Of a stretch of 64,000 bases of DNA, positions 38,501-48,359 are shown in pieces. The notes beneath the pieces are model-generated. The model was not told where the DNA came from and did no database searches. It worked only from the letters and a program-made list of their open reading frames with translations. The DNA is from Prosthecobacter fusiformis. Its GTDB lineage: Bacteria; Verrucomicrobiota; Verrucomicrobiia; Verrucomicrobiales; Verrucomicrobiaceae. The stretch's first letter is position 1. Every line of letters starts with the position of its first letter. The position numbers and the translations under genes were made by a program. Location of the stretch: the NCBI RefSeq assembly GCF_004364345.1, contig NZ_SOCA01000011.1, forward strand, positions 58,487 through 122,486, read 5' to 3'.

Positions 38501-41041
38501 ATGAAAGTCCTGCGTTGCCTCGCCCTGTTGATTGGTCTGCCTCTTTTGACGCAGGGGGCATTTCCGCCGATTTATTTAAAGAATGTCTGCGATGATCAGC
38601 TTCACGCGCCGACCAATATCACTCATGCCAAGGACGGCAGCGGTCGTTTGTTCATCTGCGATCAGCCGGGCCAGATCCGTGTGCTCCACCAGGGGATGCT
38701 GCTGCCGACTCCGTTTTTGGACTTGGGCAGCACGGGCCTAGACCGGGTGCTGTCTTACAATCCCACTCCGGAGAATGCACGACTGAATTATTCTGAACGT
38801 GGTTTGTTAGGCATGGCTTTCCATCCAGACTTTGCCAATTCTGAAGCCAGTGGGTATCGTCGGTTTTACGTCAATTACACAGCGGTAGCAGCCACTACGA
38901 CAGACAATCCCTCCACGCCGCAGAATTGCGTCACTGTCATTTCCGAGTTCCTTGTTTCGGTGGACAATCCAAATGTGGCCGATGCCAGCAGTGAGCGTAT
39001 TTTGCTGACTTATGGACAGCCGCAGTCGAATCACAACGGCGGGCAGATCGCGTTTGGTCCAGACGGTTTTCTCTACATTGGTAGTGGCGATGGCGGTGGT
39101 GCCAACGACAATGCCACGGGGCATACTGGCGGCTCAGGTTCCACATCGGCAGGGCCAGTCAGCGGCACTCTGGGCAATGCGCAGGACAAGACCAAACTGC
39201 TGGGCAAGATCCTGCGGATCGATCCTTTGGGGACCAATGGTGACAATGGGGAATACGGAATTCCTGAAACCAACCCGTATGCGGCCTCCTCAGGCGATGA
39301 GAAAAAGGAGATCTATGCCTTCGGCCTGAGGAATCCCTGGCGCTTCTCCTTTGACCAGCCGGAGGGTGGCCCTGTGCGCCTTTTTTGCGGGGATGTGGGG
39401 CAGGTGAATGTGGAAGAGGTGAACCTCATCACTTCGGGTGGCAACTACGGCTGGCGTGTCAAGGAAGGCAGTCTTGACTTTGACTCCACCGCCCCCAATG
39501 GAGGCGGTACACTGCTGCCACCCATTGCGGAATACGCGCACCCCGGCGTCTCCACACCAGGCACCGAGGCCATGCCGCAATATGGCACCTCCATCACGGG
39601 TGGTTATGTCTATCGAGGTCAGGCCATCGCGGGTATGCAGGGGAAGTATTTGTTTGGAGATTATGCGATGAATGGCAGCAGCGGCGGCGGTGGTGTGTTG
39701 CTGGGGCTGGAGGAAACAGCGCCCGGCGTTTTTGCCCTGAGCCAGGTGACTCCCTGGCAGAGTTTGCCGACTGCGGCGCGCATCTATGCCTTTGGGGTGG
39801 ATGAAAGTGGAGAGATGTATGTGGCGACGAAGACGACGGGTGGCGTCCTGGCCCTGGATGGAGGAAAACCGGCCGGCACCCTTTACAAAATCATGCCTGT
39901 CCTACCCATCACACGGAGCATCACGGCAATGAAGGACAACACCCTCTATGAGCCCGCTAAAGACCCGAACGAAGAACCGAGTAATGACCCGAACCCACCT
40001 GAACCTTTTTTCGCCAGCAATGGCAAAGGAGAGTATCTCTTTGCTGGAAAAACAGGCTCCTCGGCGTTCTTCGCAGTACGTCGGGCGGTGATGCGTTTTG
40101 ATGTCAGCGATTTTCCGTTGGATGCGGAATTTATCTCCGCCAGCCTGCGGCTTCGCCTGAATCAGCAGGTGGGACAGGGTTTTCCCATGACCCTGCACCG
40201 TCTGACTACGGACTGGGGTGAAGGTACCTCGAAGACCCTCGGGCCAGGCGGTTCCGGAGTGGCTGCCACACCTGGAGATGCTACTTGGAAGCATCGCTTT
40301 TACACAACCACGGACTGGACGACTCCGGGCGGGGATTACATTGCATCGGCCAGCAGCAGCCACAATATCGGGTCAGAGTTTAGCGACCCTTATCCAGTCT
40401 GGTCGGGCACCGGAGTTTTGAACGATGTGCTGGGCTGGATAGAGCAGCCGACCACCAACCATGGGTGGATTCTCGTCGGGGATGAATCCCAGGAATTTAC
40501 CGCCCAGCGTTTCGCCAGTCGTGAGGCTCCGGTGGCCAATGACCGGCCACGCCTAGACGTGGTTTATCTCGGCTTACCCCCTCCCACCCATCGGGAAAGC
40601 TGGCTTGCCACTCATTTTCCGCAGGAGCCGGTGGGTTTCTTTTTGGAGAATGAGGGGGATCTGGATGGGGATGGCATTTCCAATCTGCATGAGTATGCAT
40701 ATGGCTTGGACCCGCTGGTGGCGGATGCTGATCAGGAGAGTGTCATCACCAGCAGTCGGACGCCTGGCAGCGCAGGCACGGTGCAGCACGTGATCAGCTT
40801 TCCCCGTGATACGGCGGCCACGGATATGCTTTACCGTGTGCAGACCAGCGATGATCTGGTTACTTGGACCACGCTGGCTACCAGTACGGCAGGCGCTGCG
40901 CCAGTGAGTGCTAACGGTGCCGTCATCGTCTCCGATGTCAGCCTATCCGGCAGCTTGCGGCGGGTGACGGTAAGGGAGACTTTGAGCGCGACTCAGCAGG
41001 CTCGGCGTTTTATCCGCTTGCAGGTATCGCAGGTGTTTTAA
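38501..41041 (+). CDS. Secreted sorbosone/glucose dehydrogenase-like propeller protein with DNRLRE domain
   Basis: 846 residues from MKVLRCLALLIGLPLLTQGA (signal peptide); the frame opens 27 codons earlier. The first ~470 residues are a GSDH-type propeller (LFICDQPGQIRVL, ERGLLGMAFHPDFA, NHNGGQIAFGPDGFLYIGSGDGGG, YAFGLRNPWRFSFD, GGNYGWRVKEG), including the Asn-His-Asn-Gly-Gly of this family. A DNRLRE-like module follows (~480-690), then a segment with DLDGDGISNLHEYAYGLDP, a calcium-binding-like motif common in secreted Verrucomicrobia proteins. Oxidation of sugars outside the cytoplasm is likely; PQQ use is family knowledge and not shown here. Confidence 0.82.
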   Translation: MKVLRCLALLIGLPLLTQGAFPPIYLKNVCDDQLHAPTNITHAKDGSGRLFICDQPGQIRVLHQGMLLPTPFLDLGSTGLDRVLSYNPTPENARLNYSERGLLGMAFHPDFANSEASGYRRFYVNYTAVAATTTDNPSTPQNCVTVISEFLVSVDNPNVADASSERILLTYGQPQSNHNGGQIAFGPDGFLYIGSGDGGGANDNATGHTGGSGSTSAGPVSGTLGNAQDKTKLLGKILRIDPLGTNGDNGEYGIPETNPYAASSGDEKKEIYAFGLRNPWRFSFDQPEGGPVRLFCGDVGQVNVEEVNLITSGGNYGWRVKEGSLDFDSTAPNGGGTLLPPIAEYAHPGVSTPGTEAMPQYGTSITGGYVYRGQAIAGMQGKYLFGDYAMNGSSGGGGVLLGLEETAPGVFALSQVTPWQSLPTAARIYAFGVDESGEMYVATKTTGGVLALDGGKPAGTLYKIMPVLPITRSITAMKDNTLYEPAKDPNEEPSNDPNPPEPFFASNGKGEYLFAGKTGSSAFFAVRRAVMRFDVSDFPLDAEFISASLRLRLNQQVGQGFPMTLHRLTTDWGEGTSKTLGPGGSGVAATPGDATWKHRFYTTTDWTTPGGDYIASASSSHNIGSEFSDPYPVWSGTGVLNDVLGWIEQPTTNHGWILVGDESQEFTAQRFASREAPVANDRPRLDVVYLGLPPPTHRESWLATHFPQEPVGFFLENEGDLDGDGISNLHEYAYGLDPLVADADQESVITSSRTPGSAGTVQHVISFPRDTAATDMLYRVQTSDDLVTWTTLATSTAGAAPVSANGAVIVSDVSLSGSLRRVTVRETLSATQQARRFIRLQVSQVF

Positions 41042-41082
41042 TCGCCGATATTCTGCCCTAGAAAAAGCTGACCTGATACTCG

Positions 41083-42003
41083 TTGACTATGACCATGACA
41101 TCTACTCAGCTCCCCCGCCGACAGTTTCTCAATCGCACGCTGGGAGTTGCCGCAGTCGTGGCGCTGCTCAAGGACCAGGTCTGGGCTGCTGAGGCCGCTA
41201 CCACCGGTGCAGGGAAGGTGAAGCACTCCGTCTGCAAATGGTGCTACAAAGACATCCCTCTGGAGACCCTTTGCCTGGCCGCCAAGGAGATCGGCCTGGA
41301 GTCCATCGAGCTGCTGGACCCGCCGCAGTTTGAAACTGTGAAAAAGCATGGTCTGCATTGCGCCATGGTCAGCTTTCCCACTATCCAGGGACCGGCGGGT
41401 GAAAAGATCGGCAGCATCCCGCACGGCTTCAACCGCCTGGAGCATCATGACCTTCTTGTGCAGGCCTATGAACCGCTGATCAAGGCCAGCGCCGAGGCGG
41501 GGTTCAAGCAGGTTATCTGCTTCAGCGGCAATCGCGACGGTCTGGATGATGATCAGGGTCTAACTAACTGTGCAGCCGGACTGCAGCGTCTCATGCCCCT
41601 CTGTGAAAAGCAAGGTGTCACCCTGGTGATGGAGCTGCTCAATAGCAAGGTCAACCACCCTGACTACATGTGTGACAAGAGTGCCTGGGGCGTCGCTTTG
41701 TGTGAGAAGCTGGGTTCCAGTCCACACTTCAAGCTGCTGTATGACATTTACCACATGCAGATTATGGAGGGTGATGTCGTAGCCACCATTCGAAGAGACC
41801 ACGCTCACTTTGCCCATTACCACACGGGCGGCGTGCCGGGGCGTGCGGAGATCGACGATACCCAGGAACTAAATTATCCCGCTATCATCCGCGCTATTCA
41901 GGACACTGGATACACCGGGTACCTGGGGCAGGAATTCGTCCCGAAAAAGGCGGACAAACTGGCTTCCCTGAAACAGGCCGTGGGCATCTGCTCTGTCTCC
42001 TGA
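41083..42003 (+). CDS. Tat-exported TIM-barrel protein, hydroxypyruvate isomerase-like
   Basis: 306 residues. A twin-arginine signal (LPRRQFLNRTLGVAAVVALL) starts the protein. The rest is a sugar-phosphate isomerase/epimerase TIM barrel: SVCKWCYKDIPLETLCLAAKEIGLESIELLDP, MELLNSKVNHPDYMCD (metal-binding Glu and His), KLLYDIYHMQIMEGD and HYHTGGVPGRAEIDDTQELNY, typical of the hydroxypyruvate isomerase (Hyi) branch. Substrate unknown. Three close ATG/ACC repeats (41083, 41089, 41095) leave the exact start open. It follows the propeller gene by 41 bp and precedes the VOC gene by 19 bp, suggesting one operon. Confidence 0.83.
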   Translation: MTMTMTSTQLPRRQFLNRTLGVAAVVALLKDQVWAAEAATTGAGKVKHSVCKWCYKDIPLETLCLAAKEIGLESIELLDPPQFETVKKHGLHCAMVSFPTIQGPAGEKIGSIPHGFNRLEHHDLLVQAYEPLIKASAEAGFKQVICFSGNRDGLDDDQGLTNCAAGLQRLMPLCEKQGVTLVMELLNSKVNHPDYMCDKSAWGVALCEKLGSSPHFKLLYDIYHMQIMEGDVVATIRRDHAHFAHYHTGGVPGRAEIDDTQELNYPAIIRAIQDTGYTGYLGQEFVPKKADKLASLKQAVGICSVS

Positions 42004-42022
42004 ACCCTCATGCTGCCTAACT

Positions 42023-42415
42023 ATGAGTGCGATATCAAGATCACGTATCCGCCAGATCAGCCCCATGCTGGCGGTGGCCAATATGCAGGAAACGCTGGAT
42101 TTTTACACCCGCGTATTCGGTTTTGAGGTAGGATTGAGTACGGATGAATACTCCATCGTGGGCCGGGATGGAGCCACCATTCACTTCATGAAAGCAGCGG
42201 ATGAATCCGTGATGGCCGCCGTGCGTGGTCACACGGAGATTTACATTGAGGTGGATGACATCCTGCCCCTTTGGCAGCAAGTACAGCCTTTCCGCAGCCA
42301 GTATAAAATCACGGATCTCTCGGAGCGGCCTTATGGCATGACCGAATTCCACATCGATGACCCTAACGGCTGCTTGATCTTTGTCGGCCAGGAAACGTTA
42401 CGCGGCGAGGCGTGA
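42023..42415 (+). CDS. VOC (glyoxalase/bleomycin-resistance) superfamily protein
   Basis: 130 residues, two beta-alpha-beta-beta-beta units: ISPMLAVANMQETLDFYTRVFGFEV, then TEIYIEVDDILPLWQQV and a C-terminal YGMTEFHIDDPNGCLIFVGQ. The conserved His/Glu metal positions are partly seen (FHIDDPNG). The reaction cannot be inferred; members range from isomerases to resistance proteins. Confidence 0.85.
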   Translation: MSAISRSRIRQISPMLAVANMQETLDFYTRVFGFEVGLSTDEYSIVGRDGATIHFMKAADESVMAAVRGHTEIYIEVDDILPLWQQVQPFRSQYKITDLSERPYGMTEFHIDDPNGCLIFVGQETLRGEA

Positions 42416-42519
42416 GCAGGAAGGGCAGGTGTAATTTTTCAAACGACTCAGAAGTCCCAACGCCATCCTTCCTTGGTTGGGAAGAAGGGCTGTTGGAATC
42501 TCCATCGATACGCTGAAAA

Positions 42520-43689
42520 TTACCAAGCCGCCACGACTTCATAGGCATAGCCCACGAGGTATTCAGTCTCCGGGATGGTGGCCAGGATGGGGTGGTCGGG
42601 GCGCTGAGTATAGACAGCAATGCGTCGCAGCGTCTTGCGGGCATCCACAGCCGCGTCTTCGATACTGGCATGAAACTCACCTGTGCTGACGTGATGACTG
42701 CAACTGTAAGTGGCCATGATGCCGCCTGGCTGGAGCATCTTGAGAGACCGCAGATGGATCTCCTTGTAACCGCGCATGGCGTCCTTCACCTTCTCTTTCG
42801 TCTTGGTGAATGAAGGGGGATCCAGGATGATGAGGTCATACGTCGCCCCGGCAGCTTCCTGGGTTTTGAGGAAATCAAAGCAGTTAGCGGCGATGAAGTT
42901 CACCTTGGCACCGGAGATTTCGGCATTCTTTTTCGCAAGTTCGGTAGCGCTTTCGCTAATGTCCACGGCGGTCACTTCTGCGGCACCTGCCAGGGCGCAC
43001 GCCTGGGCGAAGCCACCCTGGTTGCTAAAGCAATCCAGCACCCGGCGTCCTTTGGCCAGTTTGGCTGCATGCTGGTAGTTGTCCAACTGGTCCAGATACA
43101 AGCCTGTCTTCTGGCCTTCTAGGAGGTCGGCATGGAACGCGCTGCCTTCATGCCTAACCACAAACGTTTCAGGGCTTTCACCATGGATCACGCCTTTCAC
43201 CTGCTCCAGCCCTTCAGCCTTGCGAACGCCACCTTCATTGCGCTGGACGATGCCCTTTGGGGAAAAAATCTGGACGAGCGCCTGAATGATCAGGTCCTGG
43301 CGCATAGCCATGGCCAGGGTCAGCGTCTGCAGAACCAGAAAATCACCATAGCGATCCACCACAACGCCAGGCAGCCCGTCGGACTCACTCCACACCACGC
43401 GGCAAAGGGAGGTATCCACACCAGCATCTGTGCGTACTTTTAGCGCGCGCTCGATGCGGCGGATGAAGAAATCCAGGTCCAGATCCTGACGGCGGTAAGA
43501 AAACAGCCGGACGCTGATTTGCGACTGAGGATTATAGATGGCGCTGCCCATCGGTTTACCTCGGGCATCCTGAAGCTGTACCACATCCCCGGGTTTCGGA
43601 TCTCCAAAGCGGCCCTTGATTTCGGTGGCATAAACCCAGACATGACCGTGAAAAATGCGTGCGCGAGGCTGGATGGAAAGAGTGGGCAT
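42520..43689 (-). CDS. Class I rRNA large-subunit methyltransferase, RlmI-like
   Basis: 389 residues. An N-terminal PUA-like domain (~1-75: ARIFHGHVWVYATEIKG, GDVVQLQDARGKPMGSAIYN) is followed by the EEHD-like linker and a Rossmann methyltransferase domain with VLDCFSNQGGFAQACALAGA (SAM site), VTAVDISESATELAKKN and DLIILDPPSFTK (catalytic DPPSF). C-terminal YSCSHHVS is typical. The closest known function is 23S rRNA m5C methylation (RlmI); the exact nucleotide is inferred. Confidence 0.88.
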   Translation of the reverse strand: MPTLSIQPRARIFHGHVWVYATEIKGRFGDPKPGDVVQLQDARGKPMGSAIYNPQSQISVRLFSYRRQDLDLDFFIRRIERALKVRTDAGVDTSLCRVVWSESDGLPGVVVDRYGDFLVLQTLTLAMAMRQDLIIQALVQIFSPKGIVQRNEGGVRKAEGLEQVKGVIHGESPETFVVRHEGSAFHADLLEGQKTGLYLDQLDNYQHAAKLAKGRRVLDCFSNQGGFAQACALAGAAEVTAVDISESATELAKKNAEISGAKVNFIAANCFDFLKTQEAAGATYDLIILDPPSFTKTKEKVKDAMRGYKEIHLRSLKMLQPGGIMATYSCSHHVSTGEFHASIEDAAVDARKTLRRIAVYTQRPDHPILATIPETEYLVGYAYEVVAAW

Positions 43690-43823
43690 GGGAATGAGGA
43701 AACCGAAGTGGTGAACCTTTACCCATGGCGGAGGATGTGTGCCGGTTCAACCCCAAGTCCTGCATTGATCACTGATCGAGCAGGTGCGGCGTTTGGCCAC
43801 GAACTGGAAACTGCTGGCGCAAT

Positions 43824-45251
43824 CTAAAGCTGTTTCAAGATTTCTTGCTGCGCGCGGTCTTCGGCAGTGAGTGCCTGGGCGGGGATCTCTGCGTAGGCGC
43901 GGAGGGCGAGGGCGGGCTGCTGCTCCTTGAGGTGGGCCTGGATAAGGCGGCGCTGGGCGGCGAGGTCTTCAGGGAAACGGCGCATGTAGTCCTGCCAGAG
44001 CACGGCGGTGGAGCCGTGAGTCTGTGCGGCTGCAGCAGCCAAGGTGGCGGAAAAATGCAAATCCCGCTGCCGGGGGGCGGCACGCAGCCGCTCAGCCAGG
44101 ACCTTGTGAGCGATGGACTCCGTCTGCGCCAGTTGCAGCACGGTGAGCTGCATTTCCGGGCGATCCAGGGCGACAGACAAGGCGGTTGCAGCCTCCGCTT
44201 TCAGGGCTGGGGTGGTGGCTAGGGCGCACAGGCGGGGCAGGGCCAGGGGACTGCGGGCGGCAGCCAGCCGGAGGTAGGCGGCAAAGGCGATCGTCGCAGG
44301 CTGCTCTTCATCACAAATGGCAGCCTGACAGGTCAACCAGCGTACGTAATCCGGATGGATGTCGGTTTCAAAAGCCAGCTTGGCGGATGGCAGGTCATGC
44401 TCTGGAAAGCTCTGCAAGTGACGCTCCAGTATGGGCAGAAGTCGCGAGCCCTGATGTGCCCGGCGGGCGACGAGGTAGGCGCGGTCGAGCAGTCGTTCTG
44501 AGTACGGGCTGCCGCCGGCGAGATCGCTGAGCTGCTGGGACAGGGCTTCGGGGGTGAGGCCATCAGCCAGCATCAGCGCCAGTTCCAGGTCGCGTGCTTC
44601 CTCCAGGTCCGGGTGGGTGCCGCTGTCCTGATGTCGCTGGATCCACACATGCAGGGCACGCATGGCGGGGGCGGTGTTGCGGGCGGCGCGACACGCGTTG
44701 GTAAGTTGCTGAAGAGTTTCCCAGGTGGCGCCGGGAAGTTCGGTGGCTCGGCCCAGGATGGTGACGGCACCGGGTGCATCTCCCTGGGCAAGGGCGCGGC
44801 GGGCTAGCAGCCCTAGGGCGGAATGACGAGCATCATCGCTGAGCCGGTCACCCGAGGCGGCGATCATCAAATGCACCTCAAGCAGGTCCACTGGCTGCGC
44901 ATGGGCTAACCAAGCGTGCAATAAAAAGTCCCCCCACTCTGGCCCTAGAGTGGAAATGGGTCCTCGATACACGGTCAGATGTCTCACCTGGCCGACCGGT
45001 GGCATGGACACCCAGTCTGCAAGTGCCTGGAGTTGATCCTGCGGCAGACCCACCAGTCCCATCAAGGCGGGCATTGCTGTGCCGTCGGGAGCTTTGGCCA
45101 AGTATGGGACGATGCGTTCCTGCATGGTCTGGCGCTGCTGGGCCTCCCTGTCATCCGTCTGCCGTGGGGCCAGCCGCCAGGTCCACACACCTGCGAGTAT
45201 AAAATAGAGAAGGAGCAGCAATCCTGCAGTGCGGCGTGTGGCGTGCGTCAT
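43824..45251 (-). CDS. Membrane-anchored helical-repeat (TPR-like) protein, possibly PelB/PelE-like
   Basis: 475 residues from MTHATRRTAGLLLLLYFILA (45251); eight upstream codons are unlikely. One N-terminal membrane helix (~9-28) is followed by ~440 residues of alanine/leucine-rich helical repeats such as LLARRALAQGDAPGAVTILGRA and AQRRLIQAHLKEQQPALALRAYAEIP, with a C-terminal LTAEDRAQQEILKQL. It starts 46 bases after the stop of the PelA-like gene and is probably co-transcribed. In pel systems PelB and PelE combine a membrane segment with TPRs, so a partner role is plausible. No beta-barrel, as in full PelB, is present. Confidence 0.65.
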   Translation of the reverse strand: MTHATRRTAGLLLLLYFILAGVWTWRLAPRQTDDREAQQRQTMQERIVPYLAKAPDGTAMPALMGLVGLPQDQLQALADWVSMPPVGQVRHLTVYRGPISTLGPEWGDFLLHAWLAHAQPVDLLEVHLMIAASGDRLSDDARHSALGLLARRALAQGDAPGAVTILGRATELPGATWETLQQLTNACRAARNTAPAMRALHVWIQRHQDSGTHPDLEEARDLELALMLADGLTPEALSQQLSDLAGGSPYSERLLDRAYLVARRAHQGSRLLPILERHLQSFPEHDLPSAKLAFETDIHPDYVRWLTCQAAICDEEQPATIAFAAYLRLAAARSPLALPRLCALATTPALKAEAATALSVALDRPEMQLTVLQLAQTESIAHKVLAERLRAAPRQRDLHFSATLAAAAAQTHGSTAVLWQDYMRRFPEDLAAQRRLIQAHLKEQQPALALRAYAEIPAQALTAEDRAQQEILKQL

Positions 45252-45296
45252 GGAGTGGGAGAGAGAGATCGGCAAATGGAGAAAGGACTGTCGTTT

Positions 45297-47957
45297 TTAC
45301 CGCATGGCGGCCTGCTGGCTGTTCAGCACCTCCAGCCGGATGGTGGTCTGCGCAGGAACGGTCACTTCCACTTGGCCCTGGGCATCCGCCAAGATGTACT
45401 GTGGCTGGTCCGAAGTGAAGATTTGGCACATGGCACCGGGCTGGATTCCTGCAAAGGCTAGCTCCACCGGCCGCAGGTCCGCCACCTGGAGAAGTGCGCG
45501 GTGATGCCCGGCCTCCAGGTAGCGCACGTGGCCGCTGCTGCCTGCCAGCCGCAGATGCGCGGGGCTACCTTCAGGTGTGAGCAGCAACTCCGTGCGGCGA
45601 CGGCCCAGCGTGTGGATATACAGATCCTCCCCACGCCGGGTATAACCAGCAATGCCGATGCTGCGATCCAGGTCCGGTATGCCGGCGCTGGCGGGCAGGC
45701 GCAGGGTGCGGGCATGGCCTGCATTGACGATGATCCAGTGGCCTTCCCCCTGGATGAAAAAGCGTGTCCGGGAGGCATCGCGAACGAGTTTGGCGTGGTC
45801 GGCAGAACTCATGGCATGGAGTGGCTGGGCGGCGCACCAGTCCAGCAGCCGCTCCATTTCCCAGAGTCCGGCCTCGCTACTGGCATCGTGAAAATTCAGT
45901 GCCACATGCACCGGAGCCATCCATCGCGAGTCCTGCGCCTCCGCCTGGGCGATGAACGCTGTGGCATCCAGTGCGCCGGGGCGGCGTAGGCTGGGGGCCA
46001 GGGACTGGTGGCTCTCCGCACGGCCCCAGGACATCGCTATCGGGACGGGCGTGCGGCCAAGCAGGTCGCGCTGCCAAACTGGCAGCACATTTTCCACCCC
46101 CATGCGGTGGCTAAAGGCGACGGCTGCTGGAGTGAGTACACTCCCCTCAGGCCACAGCATCAGCTCCACATGACGGCCCGCAGGCAGTAACTGGCGGTGG
46201 ATGTAGGCCATCGTCCCGGCCACCTCACGCTCCATTTTTGGAGAGGCAGCCCAGTCCTTGGGACGGGTCAGACTGGCGGAGGCGGCATGTACCTGCGGCA
46301 GGGCGAACAGGCTGCGGGCGGCTGTTTCATAACGCAATGCATCACGGGGATCCAGCCCAGGATTGAGGCCACGCAGGTCTCCCTCACACACAGCTACGGT
46401 GAAAGGCAGGGAGTAGCGGGAAAGGATGCGCTCCGTCATCACCTCCGCCGCAATGGGTAGGCCCTTCATGCTGGTGGTCTGGGTAAAGCCCTCGCTGCTA
46501 ATCTGCGGCACCAGCAGGCGGCGACCATTCTGACTGGCCACATCCATTACCGGTGTGACAGGTCGATTGCCTAACCAATGGTTTAGAAAAGGCAGCGGTT
46601 GCAGTTGCGGTCCGGCCACCCTCGCCAGAGTATCCATCCACAGGCCGCCCCAGGGAGCCAGGAAGACCTGATCAAAAACGCGGCTCGTTTTACCACCGTT
46701 GGCCTGTAAGGAACTGAGCACCCGTGCCCCGGCAGGAGCCTGGAGATCCCGAAAATCCTGGGTACGCGGGCGGACTGCTCCGGCTTCTTGAAGCCAAGCA
46801 TGCTCAATGAGGCGTAGGCGTGCCGCCTCCCCCACCGCCAAAGATTTACCACTGCCGCCCAGGCCCAGCTTTTGTGCCCAAGCCTGAAATTCCTCATCAT
46901 TGCCCCAAGGCGCACCGGTGAGCAGCAGCGGTACTTGCTGGCTAATAAGGCCATCTGCCAGGCCTAGCAGGGCAGCCTGCTGCCCAGGTTGCGGAGCCAG
47001 CGTAGCATCCAAGATGACACCATGGACCTGCGCCATCTCTTTTTCCCAAACCGGCTGTGCCGCGATGCCCGCATCCACATACCGCACCTGATAGCCCAGC
47101 CACTCCAGGCTGCCATGGAGCACCCGCGCAGTAAAAGTTTCCCCCGCAGCCCCGGAATGGATCACCAGGATGCGCCGGGTGATCTCCTGCAGCGGCCCCA
47201 GATGGGTACCATCCAGCGCGGGGGTGGTGAAAAAAGGCACCGCACCCATGCCTCGGAAATGTTGAGCACGCTCAGCGATGTCCGCCTTAGAAACACCCAC
47301 ATCGGCGTAATCCACCACCAGCGGACGCACTCCCAGCCGTTTCACCTCACGGATCCGCTGGTCCCGATAGCCCGCAGATTCAAGATCCCCAACAAACAGC
47401 ACCCCTTCCAACGCTCGCCGTGCCTCTGGCACCAGGTCCAGCCCGCCTTCGATGACGAGCTGTTTGTCTGGGTATGCCTGGTCTAGGCTGGCGATGGCCG
47501 CTAGGCACCCGGCACGCTCCGCATCCTGGCTGATTGTCTCCAGCCCGGTCAACACGAAACCGTCAAAACCACGCTCCGCCGCCGACTGCACGATCTCATG
47601 CACCACCAGGGCCACCCAATGGGGATGCGTAGCATCCAGTCGCACGCGGCCTTTTTCAGTCGCCTCTAATAGTGGGACACCCACGGATCGTGCTGCCTTC
47701 GCCGCGGAGGAGTCTGCGGCCACCTCAAAGATATTCACCCGCGCCAGCATTTTATTTCCCAGCGTCTGCTGGTCTTCCAGGTTCACCTTCGCCTGGGCAT
47801 CAACGATGCAGAGGTCAAAGGCGCTGAGCATCACCGCATCCGGCTGTGGGGAAAGGTCCATCATCAGACGGATGGGATTGACCGCGCTCAAAACGCCTGT
47901 TTGAAGCAGCATGACCATACAAACAAGGCTTCGAAGGGTTGATGGAAGAGAATACAT
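45297..47957 (-). CDS. PelA-like polysaccharide modification protein with degenerate deacetylase site
   Basis: 886 residues from MYSLPSTLRSLVCMVMLLQTG (signal peptide); the frame is open 17 codons earlier. Order resembles PelA of Pseudomonas: glycosidase-like TIM barrel (~28-255, HWVALVVHEIVQSAAERGFDG), a Rossmann/reductase-like segment (~262-450, RILVIHSGAAGETFTARVLH), a deacetylase-like domain (~455-690, NGRRLLVPQISSEGF, PIAAEVMTERILSRYSLPFT, RSLFALPQVHAAS, MAYIHRQLLPAGRHV) and a C-terminal beta domain (~700-886). The metal-binding D-x-D and H-x3-H of active PelA deacetylases are replaced here (ISSEG at 486-490; AASASL at 558-563). Other pel genes are absent from the window. The homology is from memory of the family, not a search. 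Confidence 0.7.
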   Translation of the reverse strand: MYSLPSTLRSLVCMVMLLQTGVLSAVNPIRLMMDLSPQPDAVMLSAFDLCIVDAQAKVNLEDQQTLGNKMLARVNIFEVAADSSAAKAARSVGVPLLEATEKGRVRLDATHPHWVALVVHEIVQSAAERGFDGFVLTGLETISQDAERAGCLAAIASLDQAYPDKQLVIEGGLDLVPEARRALEGVLFVGDLESAGYRDQRIREVKRLGVRPLVVDYADVGVSKADIAERAQHFRGMGAVPFFTTPALDGTHLGPLQEITRRILVIHSGAAGETFTARVLHGSLEWLGYQVRYVDAGIAAQPVWEKEMAQVHGVILDATLAPQPGQQAALLGLADGLISQQVPLLLTGAPWGNDEEFQAWAQKLGLGGSGKSLAVGEAARLRLIEHAWLQEAGAVRPRTQDFRDLQAPAGARVLSSLQANGGKTSRVFDQVFLAPWGGLWMDTLARVAGPQLQPLPFLNHWLGNRPVTPVMDVASQNGRRLLVPQISSEGFTQTTSMKGLPIAAEVMTERILSRYSLPFTVAVCEGDLRGLNPGLDPRDALRYETAARSLFALPQVHAASASLTRPKDWAASPKMEREVAGTMAYIHRQLLPAGRHVELMLWPEGSVLTPAAVAFSHRMGVENVLPVWQRDLLGRTPVPIAMSWGRAESHQSLAPSLRRPGALDATAFIAQAEAQDSRWMAPVHVALNFHDASSEAGLWEMERLLDWCAAQPLHAMSSADHAKLVRDASRTRFFIQGEGHWIIVNAGHARTLRLPASAGIPDLDRSIGIAGYTRRGEDLYIHTLGRRRTELLLTPEGSPAHLRLAGSSGHVRYLEAGHHRALLQVADLRPVELAFAGIQPGAMCQIFTSDQPQYILADAQGQVEVTVPAQTTIRLEVLNSQQAAMR

Positions 47958-48359
47958 GACGCGGCAGGTTCTATCAAATATGATAATATCACCATGGTAG
48001 CGTCTCAAATTATGGAATCAATAGTCGTCGCGGAGGTTTACAAACTACTTACCTTCTGGATCTCCCTCATTTCCTTCCTCTTCCTATTCGCGCTTCAGCA
48101 GATCATTGGCGGGATCAAATCTTGGGTATTCAAGCCTGGTTATTTATATGGGAGTGAAACTCAGACGCGGGGATGAAACTGACAGGTGCCGAGGCCAGGC
48201 CATGTACATCTGCGGCCAAATTTGATCAAAAACCCATGGAAAGCGTTTTCCAAAGCATGAATTTCCTCTTGCCAATGCCAAGTTCCGTGGTTTCTTCGCG
48301 GCCCTTTTAACATTCCAAACACAACCCGCCTGACAAGGTGTCGGGTTCCACAACTGACC
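47958..48359. other. Intergenic region between the PelA-like gene and rpsO
   Basis: About 400 bp that must hold divergent promoters. A 60-codon plus-strand frame (47994-48176) contains a hydrophobic stretch (LLTFWISLISFLFLFALQQ) and could encode a one-helix membrane peptide, but nothing else supports it. No terminator or clear promoter pair was identified. Confidence 0.4.

Noticed and set aside
47994-48176. 60-codon plus-strand frame with a hydrophobic segment
   Set aside because: No ribosome binding site, no context and no recognised family; mentioned only in the gap description.
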